From: Hyphomicrobiales bacterium
GTDB taxonomy: Bacteria; Pseudomonadota; Alphaproteobacteria; Rhizobiales; Rhizobiaceae
Assembly: GCA_900471605.1 (NCBI GenBank)
Contig: UCEY01000002.1
Span: 248,001 to 312,000, forward strand
Reading direction: 5' to 3'
DNA length: 64,000 bases
Shown: positions 35,777-44,954 of the stretch, piece by piece
Numbering within the stretch: the stretch's first letter is position 1
Layout of the letters: the number at the start of each line of letters is the position of its first letter
The notes under the pieces: model-generated
Seen by the model: the letters and a program-made list of their open reading frames with translations, nothing else
What the model was told of the DNA's origin: nothing
Database searches by the model: none
Made by a program: the position numbers and the translations under genes

Positions 35777-36460
35777 ATGCTGCCTAAAATCGCGGTGGTC
35801 GAGGATGAAGAAGCACTCAGCGTGCTTCTTCGCTACAATCTCGAAGCGGAAGGTTATGAGGTCGAGACGATCTTGCGGGGGGATGAAGCCGAGATCCGGC
35901 TTCAGGAGCGTACGCCGGATCTTCTGATACTCGACTGGATGCTGCCCGGCGTTTCCGGCATCGAACTCTGCCGCCGGCTGCGCATGCGTCCGGAAACGGA
36001 GCGCTTGCCGATCATCATGCTGACGGCCCGAGGCGAGGAGAGCGAACGTGTTCGCGGCCTCGCCACCGGCGCCGACGATTATGTGGTGAAGCCCTTCTCG
36101 ACACCGGAACTTATGGCCCGCGTCAAGGCCATGCTCCGCCGCGCCCGTCCCGAAGTGCTCTCCAGCGTGCTCCGCTGCGGCGATATCGAACTCGATCGGG
36201 AAACCCATCGTGTTCACCGCAAGAGCCGTGAGGTGCGTCTGGGCCCGACCGAATTCCGCCTTCTGGAATTCCTGATGGCCTCGCCTGGCCGTGTCTTTTC
36301 GCGGTCGCAGCTTCTGGATGGCGTCTGGGGTCACGACATTTATGTCGACGAACGTACCGTCGACGTGCATGTCGGGCGCCTCAGGAAGGCGCTCAATTTC
36401 TCCAACATGCAGGATGTCATCCGCACCGTCCGCGGCGCGGGTTATTCGATGGAGTCCTAA
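35777..36460 (+). CDS. phoB: Phosphate-regulon response regulator
   Basis: A 227-residue OmpR-class regulator. Receiver residues are the acidic pair ED at 9-10, phosphoacceptor Asp53 in LILDWMLPG, Thr in MLTARG and Lys in VVKPFSTPEL. The winged-helix effector shows the recognition region SRSQLLDGVWG, DERTVDVHVGRLRKAL. PhoR phosphorylates it, and it then binds PHO boxes such as the one before pstS. Last gene of the block; a short hairpin AGGCGG / CCGCCT (36461-36478) follows the stop and overlaps the end of the next gene. Confidence 0.97.
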   Translation: MLPKIAVVEDEEALSVLLRYNLEAEGYEVETILRGDEAEIRLQERTPDLLILDWMLPGVSGIELCRRLRMRPETERLPIIMLTARGEESERVRGLATGADDYVVKPFSTPELMARVKAMLRRARPEVLSSVLRCGDIELDRETHRVHRKSREVRLGPTEFRLLEFLMASPGRVFSRSQLLDGVWGHDIYVDERTVDVHVGRLRKALNFSNMQDVIRTVRGAGYSMES

Positions 36461-36467
36461 AGGCGGT

Positions 36468-36905
36468 TTATGCCGCCTCGATCTTCCGCTGCCATTCCGG
36501 CAGCGGAAAGATCCGGTCATAGGCCAAGTTGAAGACGAAGGCATAGACCACGTAGAAGACCGCGAATGACACATCCATCATCAGCGCATGGAGGATGCTG
36601 ACGCCGAGATACCAGGCGATCAGCGGCAGAAGCGCGATCAGCAGGCCAAGTTCGAACAGCACCGCATGCGCCACGCGTATTGCGGTGTTTTTCTGCGTGC
36701 TGCCGGTGAAGCGCTGCAGCAGATGGTCGAAGCCGAGATTGTAAAGATAGTTCCAGCCGGTGGCGATCGTCGCACTGCCGATACCGACCACGCCGATATC
36801 GGTGGCCGGCATGCCGAAGGCGATGGCGCCGAGCGGCGTGATGATGGCGAGCCCGATCAGCTCGAAGCTGATGGCATGGCGGATACGGTCGCGTGTGGAG
36901 CGCAT
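36468..36905 (-). CDS. PACE-family efflux transporter
   Basis: A 145-residue four-helix membrane protein made of two bacterial transmembrane pair repeats. The repeat signature is seen twice: RDRIRHAISFELIGLAI near residue 5 and RVAHAVLFELGLLIALLP near 80, each with the conserved HAxxFE core including the Glu implicated in proton coupling. WNYLYNLGFDHL and YAFVFNLAYDRIFP end the two halves. PACE proteins export biocides such as chlorhexidine and also short diamines. The start at 36905 has an ideal GGAGGT. Convergent with phoB; not obviously tied to phosphate. Confidence 0.88.
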   Translation of the reverse strand: MRSTRDRIRHAISFELIGLAIITPLGAIAFGMPATDIGVVGIGSATIATGWNYLYNLGFDHLLQRFTGSTQKNTAIRVAHAVLFELGLLIALLPLIAWYLGVSILHALMMDVSFAVFYVVYAFVFNLAYDRIFPLPEWQRKIEAA

Positions 36906-37036
36906 GATGACCTCCTGGGTGCTTTCCGGGTCGTCCCGGAGTTCTTGCCCGGATGGGGGAGGTCGTCCTCGCTGTCCTTCAGATAGGCGCAATGCCGATC
37001 CGGAGCAAGGCCTGACCGGCAGATCTGCCATCTGCA

Positions 37037-37064
37037 ACAAAAAAAGCGGGCCGAAGCCCGCTTT
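37037..37064 (-). terminator. Rho-independent terminator of gcrA
   Basis: On the minus strand the stem AAAGCGGGC / GCCCGCTTT with loop TTCG is followed by an unbroken T run (37039-37045 on the plus strand as A). Clear terminator 29 bases after the gcrA stop. Confidence 0.92.
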
Positions 37065-37092
37065 CGATCTTGCCCTCGTGTCGCGCCGCCGC

Positions 37093-37635
37093 TCAGACGC
37101 GAACGGCAACCTTGCGGCGCTCGTTCACCGGCTGGTAGGCGAGCTTTGCGTGATAGCTGCAATAGGGCGAGGCGTCCGGGGATTCACAGCCGCAGAAGTG
37201 GAAATCTTCCTTGAGCGGATCGCCGACAGGCCACTTGCAGGTGCGCTCGGTCAGTTCGGTCAGTGCCAGGCGACGGGAGATCGGCACCACCACGTTCGAG
37301 GCGGGACGGTATTCCATCTCCTCGTAAGGTTCGACCTCGATCTCTTCCTTCACCATCGTCGCGCCCACGGCGCGGGCTACAGTCCGGGTGGTGGTGGTAA
37401 CGCGCGATGCATAGTTCGGAGCCCGCGGCGCCGATGTCGTGCGCTTGGCCGCCGATGTGCGACCGGTCGCGACCGTACCGCCGGCTTTCGCCCGGCCGGG
37501 AAGGCTGAGGCGATGCACCTTGCCGATCACCGCATTCCGGCTTACGCCTCCGAGTTGTGCTGCGATCTGGCTGGCACTCAGGCCCTCCGACCATAATCTT
37601 TTGAGCTTCTCGACACGCTCGTCTGTCCAGTTCAT
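37093..37635 (-). CDS. gcrA: Cell-cycle transcription regulator GcrA
   Basis: A 180-residue GcrA. The N-terminal 45 residues are the diagnostic helix-turn-helix (MNWTDERVEKLKRLWSEGLSASQIAAQLG then SRNAVIGKVHRL, shown in pieces). The middle is basic and low-complexity, and the C-terminus has the conserved CKWPVGDP and a Cys/His cluster (FCGC..SPYCSYH). In Caulobacter GcrA binds sigma-70 RNA polymerase and activates promoters bearing methylated GANTC sites. The start at 37635 begins at the family consensus MNWTDER. Upstream there is an unusual run of GANTC sites, described separately. Confidence 0.96.
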   Translation of the reverse strand: MNWTDERVEKLKRLWSEGLSASQIAAQLGGVSRNAVIGKVHRLSLPGRAKAGGTVATGRTSAAKRTTSAPRAPNYASRVTTTTRTVARAVGATMVKEEIEVEPYEEMEYRPASNVVVPISRRLALTELTERTCKWPVGDPLKEDFHFCGCESPDASPYCSYHAKLAYQPVNERRKVAVRV

Positions 37636-37670
37636 GCCCGTTCTCCGCCTTTGAACGTTGCTGGCATGCA

Positions 37671-37862
37671 GAATCCTTCCACCTTTGCTGCGAAAATCAT
37701 TTCGCAGCACCCACTATATCTATGCTTGAGGTGACTAGTTCCGCCGCATGCAGTCTAGTAATTGATCTTTAACCTAGTGTGAGGCTGACTCCGTGGCAAG
37801 AGTCGGGCGAATCTGCGGGATTCGATTTCGTGGTTTTCCCCAACTTGCTGTCCTGGAGAGTC
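37671..37862. promoter_or_regulatory. Cluster of six GANTC (CcrM) sites upstream of gcrA
   Basis: GANTC occurs at 37671 (GAATC), 37787 (GACTC), 37800 (GAGTC), 37809 (GAATC), 37819 (GATTC) and 37858 (GAGTC). Four fall within 37 bases with spacings of 13, 9 and 10. The 407-base gap between gcrA and argD (37636-38042) holds no gene. A hairpin at 37687-37708 lies in the probable gcrA leader, and TATAGT on the minus strand just upstream could be its -10. Confidence 0.65.
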
Positions 37863-37927
37863 ATTTTTGTCACATAAGCCCGGGCTCGTGCTTTCCGGCC
37901 GAAACCTGCCTAAAATGCCGAGCTTTG

Positions 37928-38009
37928 TTGACATTGACGGCCTAAACCACGATAGTGCCCCCGCCGCCCAGTGGGCGGCATTTTTGATTTTTCGGCCCGT
38001 TCTGCGGGC
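37928..38009 (+). promoter_or_regulatory. argD promoter and leader with two terminator-like hairpins
   Basis: TTGACA (37928-37933), 17 bases, then GATAGT (37951-37956) makes a promoter that would start near 37963. Directly downstream are two stems: GCCGCCC / GGGCGGC (37963-37979) followed by TTTTTGATTTTT, and GCCCG / CGGGC (37995-38009) followed by TTTTTC. Both precede argD (GAGGAG, start 38043). Either an attenuator leader or a short RNA with its terminator. Confidence 0.55.
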
Positions 38010-38042
38010 TTTTTCGAGACTGCCTAGAGGAGTGATGTCGCC

Positions 38043-39239
38043 ATGGCTGAAGCCGCGCTTTTCGACACGTTTGCCCGGGCTCCGCTGCGTTTCGAACGCG
38101 GCGAGGGCGTATGGCTTGTGACGGAGAGTGGCGAGCGATATCTCGACTTCGGTGCGGGCATCGCCGTCAACTCGCTTGGCTACGCCCACCCGCATCTCGT
38201 CGGCGCGCTGAAGGCGCAGGCCGACAAGGTCTGGCACACGTCCAATCTCTTCGAGCAGCCGGGCCAGGAGACGCTGTCGCGTCGTCTCGCCGACAACTCT
38301 TTCGCGGATAAGGTGTTCTTCACCAATTCCGGTGCCGAGGCGCTGGAATGCGCCATCAAGACGGCGCGCCGCTACCAGTTCGTGAAGGGCCATCCGGAGC
38401 GCTTCCACATCGTCACCTTCGAAGGCGCCTTCCATGGCCGCACGCTGGCGACCATCGCCGCCGGCGGCCAGGCGAAATATCTCGAAGGGTTCGGTCCCAA
38501 GGTCGAAGGCTTCGACCAGGTGCCGTTCGGCGACATGGAGGCCCTGAAGGCTGCGATCACCGAAAAGACGGCGGCGATCCTCATCGAGCCCATCCAGGGC
38601 GAGGGCGGCATCCGGCCGGTCCCGAAGGAATTCCTGGCTGCGCTGCGCCAGATCTGCGACGACAACGGCCTGCTGCTGATCTTCGACGAGGTCCAGACCG
38701 GCGTCGGCCGCACGGGCAAGCTGTTCGCCTATGAATGGACGGGCGTGGCACCGGACATCATGGCTCTTGCCAAGGGCATCGGCGGTGGTTTCCCGCTCGG
38801 CGCATGCCTTGCGACGGCGGAAGCGGCTTCCGGCATGACGGCCGGCACGCATGGCACGACCTATGGCGGCAATCCGCTTGCCATGGCGGTCGGCAACGCA
38901 GTGCTCGACGTGATCCTGGGCGACGGCTTCCTGGAAAACGTCCGCGACGTAGCCCTGGTTCTCCGCCAGGGTCTCGCGAGCCTCAAGGATCGTTTCCCCA
39001 ACGTCATCGAAGACATCCGTGGCGAGGGCCTGCTGCTCGGCGTGAAGGCGAAGGTGCCGGCTGGCGATCTGGTTGCCGCCCTGCGGGGCGAACACATGCT
39101 GGCGGTTCCCGCCGGCGACAACGTGGTGCGTCTCCTGCCACCGCTCACAGTCACCGCGGAGGAGGCCCGCGAGGGGCTTTCCCGCATCGAAAAGGCGGCG
39201 GAAACGCTTTCCGCCTCCGAGATGAAGAAATCGGCCTGA
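38043..39239 (+). CDS. argD: Acetylornithine aminotransferase
   Basis: A 398-residue class III PLP aminotransferase that converts N-acetylglutamate semialdehyde to N-acetylornithine. Visible: the substrate region [18 protein letters not shown], the PLP phosphate-binding [14 protein letters not shown], the cofactor aspartate in [15 protein letters not shown], and the Schiff-base Lys in [15 protein letters not shown]. Followed after 53 bases by argF, with which it forms the usual rhizobial argD-argF-hslO order. The start is fixed by GAGGAG and by the family N-terminus. The upstream leader may attenuate transcription. Confidence 0.95.
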   Translation: MAEAALFDTFARAPLRFERGEGVWLVTESGERYLDFGAGIAVNSLGYAHPHLVGALKAQADKVWHTSNLFEQPGQETLSRRLADNSFADKVFFTNSGAEALECAIKTARRYQFVKGHPERFHIVTFEGAFHGRTLATIAAGGQAKYLEGFGPKVEGFDQVPFGDMEALKAAITEKTAAILIEPIQGEGGIRPVPKEFLAALRQICDDNGLLLIFDEVQTGVGRTGKLFAYEWTGVAPDIMALAKGIGGGFPLGACLATAEAASGMTAGTHGTTYGGNPLAMAVGNAVLDVILGDGFLENVRDVALVLRQGLASLKDRFPNVIEDIRGEGLLLGVKAKVPAGDLVAALRGEHMLAVPAGDNVVRLLPPLTVTAEEAREGLSRIEKAAETLSASEMKKSA

Positions 39240-39292
39240 GCGGGCAAAAAGGGGACGCCGTTGAAGGTTTCCCTCTTCACAGGGAACATCAC

Positions 39293-40210
39293 ATGGCATC
39301 TCCCAAGCATTTTCTCGATCTTTCCGCCGTTTCCTCGGCGGATCTCAGGGCAATTCTCGACGACGCGAAAATCCGCAAGCAGGCGACCAAGGCCGGCACG
39401 GCGGAAAAGCCTCTCGCCGGCAAGATGCTGGCGATGATCTTCGAAAAACCCTCCACTCGCACCCGTGTCTCCTTCGATGTCGGCATGCGCCAGCTCGGCG
39501 GCGAGACGCTCTTCCTGTCGGGCACCGAAATGCAGCTCGGTCGCGCCGAGACGATCGGCGACACCGCAAAGGTTCTGTCGCGTTATGTCGATGCGATCAT
39601 GATCCGCACCACCGATCATGCCCGCATGCTGGAACTTGCCGAACACGCGACCGTGCCCGTCATCAACGCCCTGACCGACGACACCCATCCCTGCCAGATC
39701 ATGGCCGACATCATGACCTTCGAAGAACATCGCGGGCCGATCGCCGGCAAGACGATCGCCTGGACGGGCGATGGCAACAACGTGCTGCATTCTTTCGTCG
39801 AAGGCGCCGCCCGTTTCGGTTACCGCATGAACATGGCGGTGCCAATGGGCTCGGAGCCGCACGACAAGTTCCTCAACTGGGCCCGCAACAATGGTGGCAG
39901 CATCATGCTCTGCCATGATGCGGAGCGGGCCGTGGCTGGCGCCGACTGCGTCGTCACTGACACCTGGGTCTCGATGAACCAGGAGCACAAGGCCCGCGGC
40001 CACAACGTCTTCCAGCCCTTCCAGGTCAATGCGGACCTGATGCAGCGGGCCGACAAGGAAGCGGTGTTCATGCACTGCCTGCCGGCCCATCGCGGCGAGG
40101 AGGTGACCGACGAGGTGATCGACGGTCCGCAGTCGGTCGTTTTCGACGAGGCTGAGAACCGCCTGCATGCGCAGAAATCCATTCTCGCATGGTGCTTCGG
40201 CGCCGTCTGA
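39293..40210 (+). CDS. argF: Ornithine carbamoyltransferase
   Basis: A 305-residue carbamoyltransferase that makes citrulline from ornithine and carbamoyl phosphate. Carbamoyl-phosphate motif STRTR at 54-58, HPCQIMAD for the second carbamoyl contact, and the ornithine-binding Cys loop [12 protein letters not shown] near residue 263. The ATG at 39293 has AGGGA upstream. It lies between argD and hslO on the same strand; the 213-base gap to hslO suggests a separate promoter for that gene. No oddities in sequence. Confidence 0.96.
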   Translation: MASPKHFLDLSAVSSADLRAILDDAKIRKQATKAGTAEKPLAGKMLAMIFEKPSTRTRVSFDVGMRQLGGETLFLSGTEMQLGRAETIGDTAKVLSRYVDAIMIRTTDHARMLELAEHATVPVINALTDDTHPCQIMADIMTFEEHRGPIAGKTIAWTGDGNNVLHSFVEGAARFGYRMNMAVPMGSEPHDKFLNWARNNGGSIMLCHDAERAVAGADCVVTDTWVSMNQEHKARGHNVFQPFQVNADLMQRADKEAVFMHCLPAHRGEEVTDEVIDGPQSVVFDEAENRLHAQKSILAWCFGAV

Positions 40211-40423
40211 GCGCAAACTCCCTGCACGGGTGCGGAGAGCTGGCGGCGGTGATCGAACCTTGATTTCCGCTCCGCGATCCCCCATCTGTCGGCTTTCAAC
40301 AATACGCCGTCTTCTGGACTGGCGTTTCAACAGACATCGTCGACGTCTTTTCCTCCGGCCAGCGGTTCCGCTCGGGCTGGCGCTTGTGTAAAGGTTTTTG
40401 GGTCGGCGCGAAGGAGTGAAGTC

Positions 40424-41413
40424 ATGGCGGAAGCGACTGTGGAACTCAACGAACTCGACTTTGCCGGAGACGACCGGGTCGTTCCCTTCCAGGTGGAGGG
40501 GCTCGACGTGCGCGGCCGTGCGGTCCAGCTCGGGCCGCTGCTGAACTCCATCCTCGGACGTCACGACTATCCGGGGCCGGTCGCGCGGCTGCTTGCCGAA
40601 GCGATCGTGCTGACGGCCCTGCTCGGCACCTCGCTGAAATTCGACGGCAAGTTCACGGTGCAGACCAAGGGCGACGGGCCCGTCGACCTGCTGGTCGCGG
40701 ACTTCTCGACGCCCGACAGCCTTCGCGCCTATGCCCGTTACGACGAGGAAGCCCTGGCCGCGGCAGTCAGGGAAGGCAGGACCTCGCCGCCGGAACTTCT
40801 CGGCCAGGGAGTGCTCGCCTTCACCATCGACCAGGGCCGCGGCATGCAGCCCTATCAGGGCATCGTGCCGCTCGACGGCTCGTCGCTGGAGGAGATCGCC
40901 GGCGTCTATTTCCGCCAGTCGGAGCAGATCCCGACCAAGGTGCGCCTGGGTGTCGCCGAATTGTTCGATCGCGATGCCGAGGGCAAGCCGCGCCACAACT
41001 GGCGGGCAGGCGGGCTCGTCGCGCAGTTCCTGCCGCAGGCACCCGAGCGCATGCGGCAGCCGGACCTGCATGGCGGCGATGGCGATGAGCGCGATATCGA
41101 TTTCGCCGACGACGATGCCTGGGCAGAGGCCCGCACGCTGGTGGAGACGATCGACACGGACGAACTGACCGACCCGCAGGTCGCGATAGAGCGGCTGTTG
41201 TTTCGCCTTTTCCACGAGCGCGGCGTCCGGGTCTACACGCCCCAGACGGTATTCGACCGCTGCAGCTGCTCGCGCGACAAGATCAAGGGGGTCCTGTCGG
41301 GCTTCAGCGCCGAGGAGATCGAGGCAAGCGAGGAGGATGGCGAAATCGCCGTCACCTGCGAGTTCTGCTCGACCACGTATCGTTACAAGACGGACGAATT
41401 CGCCGTTGCTTGA
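40424..41413 (+). CDS. hslO: Redox-regulated chaperonin Hsp33
   Basis: A 329-residue Hsp33. The C-terminal zinc switch is complete: CSC (in FDRCSCSRDK) and CEFC (in VTCEFCSTTY), four Cys that release zinc and form disulfides under oxidative stress. The N-terminal chaperone domain has LLNSILGRHDYPGPVARLLAEA. In the cytosol it holds unfolded proteins during oxidative heat stress. An intergenic stretch of 213 bases precedes it; the start has AAGGAGTG. A bidirectional terminator follows. Confidence 0.96.
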   Translation: MAEATVELNELDFAGDDRVVPFQVEGLDVRGRAVQLGPLLNSILGRHDYPGPVARLLAEAIVLTALLGTSLKFDGKFTVQTKGDGPVDLLVADFSTPDSLRAYARYDEEALAAAVREGRTSPPELLGQGVLAFTIDQGRGMQPYQGIVPLDGSSLEEIAGVYFRQSEQIPTKVRLGVAELFDRDAEGKPRHNWRAGGLVAQFLPQAPERMRQPDLHGGDGDERDIDFADDDAWAEARTLVETIDTDELTDPQVAIERLLFRLFHERGVRVYTPQTVFDRCSCSRDKIKGVLSGFSAEEIEASEEDGEIAVTCEFCSTTYRYKTDEFAVA

Positions 41414-41420
41414 CGGTTAA

Positions 41421-41444
41421 ACGGCGGGAGAAAACTCCCGCCGT
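41421..41444. terminator. Bidirectional terminator between hslO and the tannase gene
   Basis: Perfect 10-base arms ACGGCGGGAG and CTCCCGCCGT flank AAAA. It ends seven bases before the stop of the convergent gene, serving both directions, although only a short T run follows. Confidence 0.75.
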
Positions 41445-41451
41445 ATTCGTT

Positions 41452-43038
41452 TCAAGGCATCTTGCACTCGAAGTTCGCGCCGTCTTTCAGATCGCCGTTG
41501 CCTGAATACCTGGCCGATTGTGGATAAGGGCAAAGTGGCCGTGTCATCGCCGGCTTGCCGTCCTTCATCTGGCTCGCCCGGATCACTTCCGGCGCCTTGC
41601 CGTTCTCCACCCAGTCCATCAGCGGCGTGAAGGCGTCGAAGACATCCGTGCCGTAACCCGCGGTGCAATGGAACATGCCGGGCACCATGAACAGGCGGTA
41701 GAATTCCGCCGTCCGCTCGGCGCCCATCTGCTTGCGGACGGCTTCATAGTAGTTCACGCCCATCATCGGGTTGAGCGCCGGGTCGGACCAGCCGAAATAG
41801 GTGATCATCCGCCCGCCGCGCTTCCGGAACTCGCTGAGGTCCGGATTGGTCGCATCGACGATCTCGCGGATCGCGCCGATCTTCGGATATTCGGCGTCGA
41901 AATCGAAGGTCTTCCAGTCGATCGCCTTTCCGGAGGCGGGCAGCATTGCCATGTTCTTGACGAAGGTCTCGCCATAGGCGAGCTGCCGGCTCGGCCCCGG
42001 ATCGGATACCATCCACATGTCCCAGCCGCTCACCCCGGTCGGATCGACGCCCTCGGTGCCGAACTGCACGCCGGGGAAAATCGTCTCGCCCTTGATCTTC
42101 ACGCCGCCTGCCAGCGTCTTCAGCGTTTCGGCCTGCGCCGGCGTGAAGCAGTCGGAGCCGCCAGCCTCGCAGATCTTGAGATCCTTGGCCGGATCGAAAT
42201 TGCATTGCCGCGGATCGGCAATCAGCCCATCCCTGGCGCCGTCGATCGCATCGCACTTGTCCATCACCGCCTTGGCAAGCACGGGAAGCTGCGCCCGGCT
42301 GATCGGTGCCTTGAGCAGTGCTCGCGCATTCCACACACCCCAGATCTGCGTATTGGTGAGGTCGAGAACCGGCGCTCCGGCAAGAATGCCGTCGAAATCG
42401 CCCGGATAACGCTGCGCCGCCATCAGTCCCTGGCGCCCGCCCGTCGAGCAGCCATCCCAATAGGAGAAGGACGGATGCCGATCGTAATAGCGTGCCGCGA
42501 TCGCCTTGGCGGTATCGACGGTGACATGCACGGCTCGCGAGCCGTAATCGATCAGAAGGTCGAGATCCTGCGCGAAATCCCCGAGCTTGTAGGTGACCGC
42601 ATCATGGCCGGTATTCTGCTGGACGGTGAGGAAGCCCTTCGAAAGCGCCGCATTGCGGGTCGCGATCCGTGAAGCCGCAGCAAGATCCTCGCCGGCATAA
42701 CCGCCATTGCCGAACATGTAGAGCCGCCGGTTCCAGTTATCGGGCAGGGTGATCTCGAAACGCACCTGCGGCCGGATATAGCCGGTCACCTGGCAATGGC
42801 CGGGCACATTTCCGACACCCGCCACATGCGTGGCTTTCAGGGTCGTGACGTCGGCGAAGGATTGGCTGTTCAGCATGCCGCAGGCGATCTGCGGCGAGAC
42901 GGTGGCGGATGCGAAATCCGGCCTGTCCTTCTGGTCGATGAAACTGCTTTTGTTCTGCGCGAGCGCTGGAGTAAACGCGGCAAGCGTCACCAAGGCGCAG
43001 GACGCCAGCAGAAGGCCCAATTGATCGGGTTTCGTCAT
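41452..43038 (-). CDS. Tannase/feruloyl esterase-family hydrolase, secreted
   Basis: A 528-residue secreted esterase. The signal peptide (LGLLLASCALVTLAAFTPALAQ) directs it to the periplasm or outside. It has the CS-D-HC arrangement of this family: nucleophile Ser in YWDGCSTGGRQG preceded by Cys, and His in PGMFHCTAGYG followed by Cys, the two Cys forming a disulfide that joins the triad; the acid lies in between. It would release ferulate, gallate or similar phenolic acids from esters. The start at 43038 has GAGGAG. It stands alone, with apaG next on the same strand after 117 bases. Confidence 0.85.
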   Translation of the reverse strand: MTKPDQLGLLLASCALVTLAAFTPALAQNKSSFIDQKDRPDFASATVSPQIACGMLNSQSFADVTTLKATHVAGVGNVPGHCQVTGYIRPQVRFEITLPDNWNRRLYMFGNGGYAGEDLAAASRIATRNAALSKGFLTVQQNTGHDAVTYKLGDFAQDLDLLIDYGSRAVHVTVDTAKAIAARYYDRHPSFSYWDGCSTGGRQGLMAAQRYPGDFDGILAGAPVLDLTNTQIWGVWNARALLKAPISRAQLPVLAKAVMDKCDAIDGARDGLIADPRQCNFDPAKDLKICEAGGSDCFTPAQAETLKTLAGGVKIKGETIFPGVQFGTEGVDPTGVSGWDMWMVSDPGPSRQLAYGETFVKNMAMLPASGKAIDWKTFDFDAEYPKIGAIREIVDATNPDLSEFRKRGGRMITYFGWSDPALNPMMGVNYYEAVRKQMGAERTAEFYRLFMVPGMFHCTAGYGTDVFDAFTPLMDWVENGKAPEVIRASQMKDGKPAMTRPLCPYPQSARYSGNGDLKDGANFECKMP

Positions 43039-43155
43039 CAAGTTCTCCTCCCAAAGACCGTTTGACGGAACCAGGATGCCGCAGGAGGGAGGGGGGAACA
43101 AATAGATAAACCGCCGTCACCCATAACCTTCAGGTTGTCGTCGGTGGCGCCCGGT

Positions 43156-43548
43156 CTAGTTGAGGACGCGCATCAGGCCCGGTGAATCCAGCGAAAATGC
43201 CGGGATCGTCACCTCGAAGGTCTCGCCTTCGTCGGTCTGCATGTCGTAATGGCCGAACATCAGCCCGGATGGGGTGTCGAGAGGGCAGCCCGAGGAATAT
43301 TCGTAACTGTCGCCCGGCTTCAGCCGAGGCTGTTCGCCGACAACCCCCGGCCCGTCCACTTCATCGACGATGCCGTTCTGATCGGTGATGTGCCAGTAGC
43401 GATGGACGAGCTGCACGGTGAGCGTCGAATGGTTTTCGATGACGATGCGATAACCCCAGACATAGCGGCTCTCTTCCGGATTGGATTGCTCCTCCAGGTA
43501 GTAGGGCTCGACGGCGACGTCGATATCTCTTGTCCGGGCGCGATACAT
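43156..43548 (-). CDS. apaG: ApaG/CorD-like protein
   Basis: A 130-residue ApaG, a small fibronectin-type beta sandwich. Conserved parts: [18 protein letters not shown] at the start, [20 protein letters not shown], and the glycine-rich [22 protein letters not shown]. The biochemical role is unsettled; bacterial ApaG is linked to magnesium/cobalt resistance and the fold recurs in F-box proteins. The start at 43548 matches the family N-terminus rather than the upstream frame. It lies downstream of metZ on the same strand with about 160 bases between. Confidence 0.9.
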   Translation of the reverse strand: MYRARTRDIDVAVEPYYLEEQSNPEESRYVWGYRIVIENHSTLTVQLVHRYWHITDQNGIVDEVDGPGVVGEQPRLKPGDSYEYSSGCPLDTPSGLMFGHYDMQTDEGETFEVTIPAFSLDSPGLMRVLN

Positions 43549-43709
43549 GCGACACCTCAACAATTCTCACTGCTTCGATATTGTACAGGGGGACGGCGAG
43601 GTCAAGAATTCTCGCGTTTTGGACGGCCGAGTGTCGGCATTTGTTGAAGTTAAGGATAATCGGGATGGTGAATCTCTTGATCGATCCACCATCCCGGAAA
43701 AGCCGGGAT

Positions 43710-44894
43710 TTATACGCCCGCTTGGGCAAGCGCGCGGGCGAAATCCTCGATCAGGTCGTGGGTATCCTCGATGCCGGCCGACAGGCGCACCGTGCCCGGC
43801 GATATGCCGAGTTCCGCGCGGGCCTCGTCCGTCAGGTTCTTGTGCGTCGTGGTCGCCGGATGGGTGATCAGGCTCTTGGAATCGCCGAGATTGTTGGAGA
43901 TCCGCACGATCTCCAGCGCGTTCTGCAGCTTGAAGGCCGCTTCCTTGCCGCCCTTCAGCTCGAAGCACACCAGTGTCGAGCCCCCCGTCATCTGTCTGGC
44001 GATGATATCGGCCTGCGGATGATCCTTGCGGCCGGGATAGATGACACGCGCCACCTGCTTCTGATCGGCGAGGAAGTCGGCGATCCTCGAAGCGCTCTCC
44101 GTCTGCTGTTTGACGCGCAGCGGCAGGGTCTCGATGCCCTTCAGCAGCGTCCAGGCGTTGAACGGCGACATCGCCGGGCCGGTATGGCGGAAATAGTCAT
44201 GCAGGTTCTCGTCGATCCAGGCCTTGTCGGACAGCACGACGCCGCCGAGGCAGCGACCCTGGCCGTCGATATGCTTGGTGGCCGAATAGACGACGATATG
44301 AGCGCCGAGTTCGAGCGGCTTCTGGAAGAGCGGGGTCGCAAACACGTTGTCGACCACGACCTTGGCGCCGATCTGGTTGGCGAGCCTGGCGACTCCGGCA
44401 ACATCGACCACTTCGAGCGTCGGGTTGGTCGGGCTTTCCAGGAAGAACACCTTGGTCTTCGGCGTGATCGCCTTTTCCCAGTTTTCCAGGAAACGCCCGT
44501 CGACCAGCGTGCATTCGATGCCGTATTTCGGGGCGAGCGTCTCGACCACCCAGCGGCAGGAGCCGAACAGGGCGCGGGCCGCGACGATATGGTCGCCGGC
44601 CTTCAGCTGGCAGAGGATCGCGGCGGTGACGGCGGCCATGCCCGAGGCGGTGGCGCGCGCGTCTTCGGCGCCTTCGAGGGCACACATGCGCTTTTCGAAC
44701 ATGTCGTTGGTGGGGCTGCCGTAACGGGCGTAGATGAAGCCGTCGGTCTCGCCCTTGAAGCGGGCTTCGGCCGCTTCCGACGTGTCATAGACGAAACCCT
44801 GAGTCAGGAAGATCGCTTCCGATGTTTCGCCATATTGCGAGCGCAGCGTGCCGCCGTGTACGAGCTGAGTTGCCGGGCGCCATTTCTTGGTCAT
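43710..44894 (-). CDS. metZ: O-succinylhomoserine sulfhydrylase
   Basis: A 394-residue PLP enzyme of the cystathionine gamma-synthase family that adds sulfide to O-succinylhomoserine to give homocysteine. Key parts: the N-terminal THGGTLRSQYGETSEAIF-type segment (ATQLVHGGTLRSQYGETS), YARYGSPTNDMFE for cofactor binding, the SATKHIDGQGRCLGG motif with the Schiff-base Lys, and the C-terminal VRLSAGIED. Length and the sequence around FVYDTSEAA fit MetZ. A SAM-II riboswitch and terminator precede it, so it is repressed when S-adenosylmethionine is abundant. Confidence 0.95.
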   Translation of the reverse strand: MTKKWRPATQLVHGGTLRSQYGETSEAIFLTQGFVYDTSEAAEARFKGETDGFIYARYGSPTNDMFEKRMCALEGAEDARATASGMAAVTAAILCQLKAGDHIVAARALFGSCRWVVETLAPKYGIECTLVDGRFLENWEKAITPKTKVFFLESPTNPTLEVVDVAGVARLANQIGAKVVVDNVFATPLFQKPLELGAHIVVYSATKHIDGQGRCLGGVVLSDKAWIDENLHDYFRHTGPAMSPFNAWTLLKGIETLPLRVKQQTESASRIADFLADQKQVARVIYPGRKDHPQADIIARQMTGGSTLVCFELKGGKEAAFKLQNALEIVRISNNLGDSKSLITHPATTTHKNLTDEARAELGISPGTVRLSAGIEDTHDLIEDFARALAQAGV

Positions 44895-44913
44895 GCGTGT
44901 CCTCTTTCAGAAC

Positions 44914-44943
44914 AAAAAAACCGGTCGCATAAGCAGACCGGTT
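44914..44943 (-). terminator. Terminator within the metZ leader
   Basis: On the minus strand AACCGGTC / GACCGGTT around TGCTTATGC is followed by seven T. It lies between the SAM-II aptamer and metZ and is probably the regulated terminator of the riboswitch. Confidence 0.85.
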
Positions 44944-44954
44944 TCGCACCCGGT

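Noticed and set aside
40310..40390. Hairpin-like GCCAGC / GCTGGC between argF and hslO
   Set aside because: Long interrupted loop and no T tract; probably chance in GC-rich DNA.
38861..41215. A 784-codon frame opposite argD, argF and hslO
   Set aside because: Antisense shadow; all three sense genes are complete and match their families.
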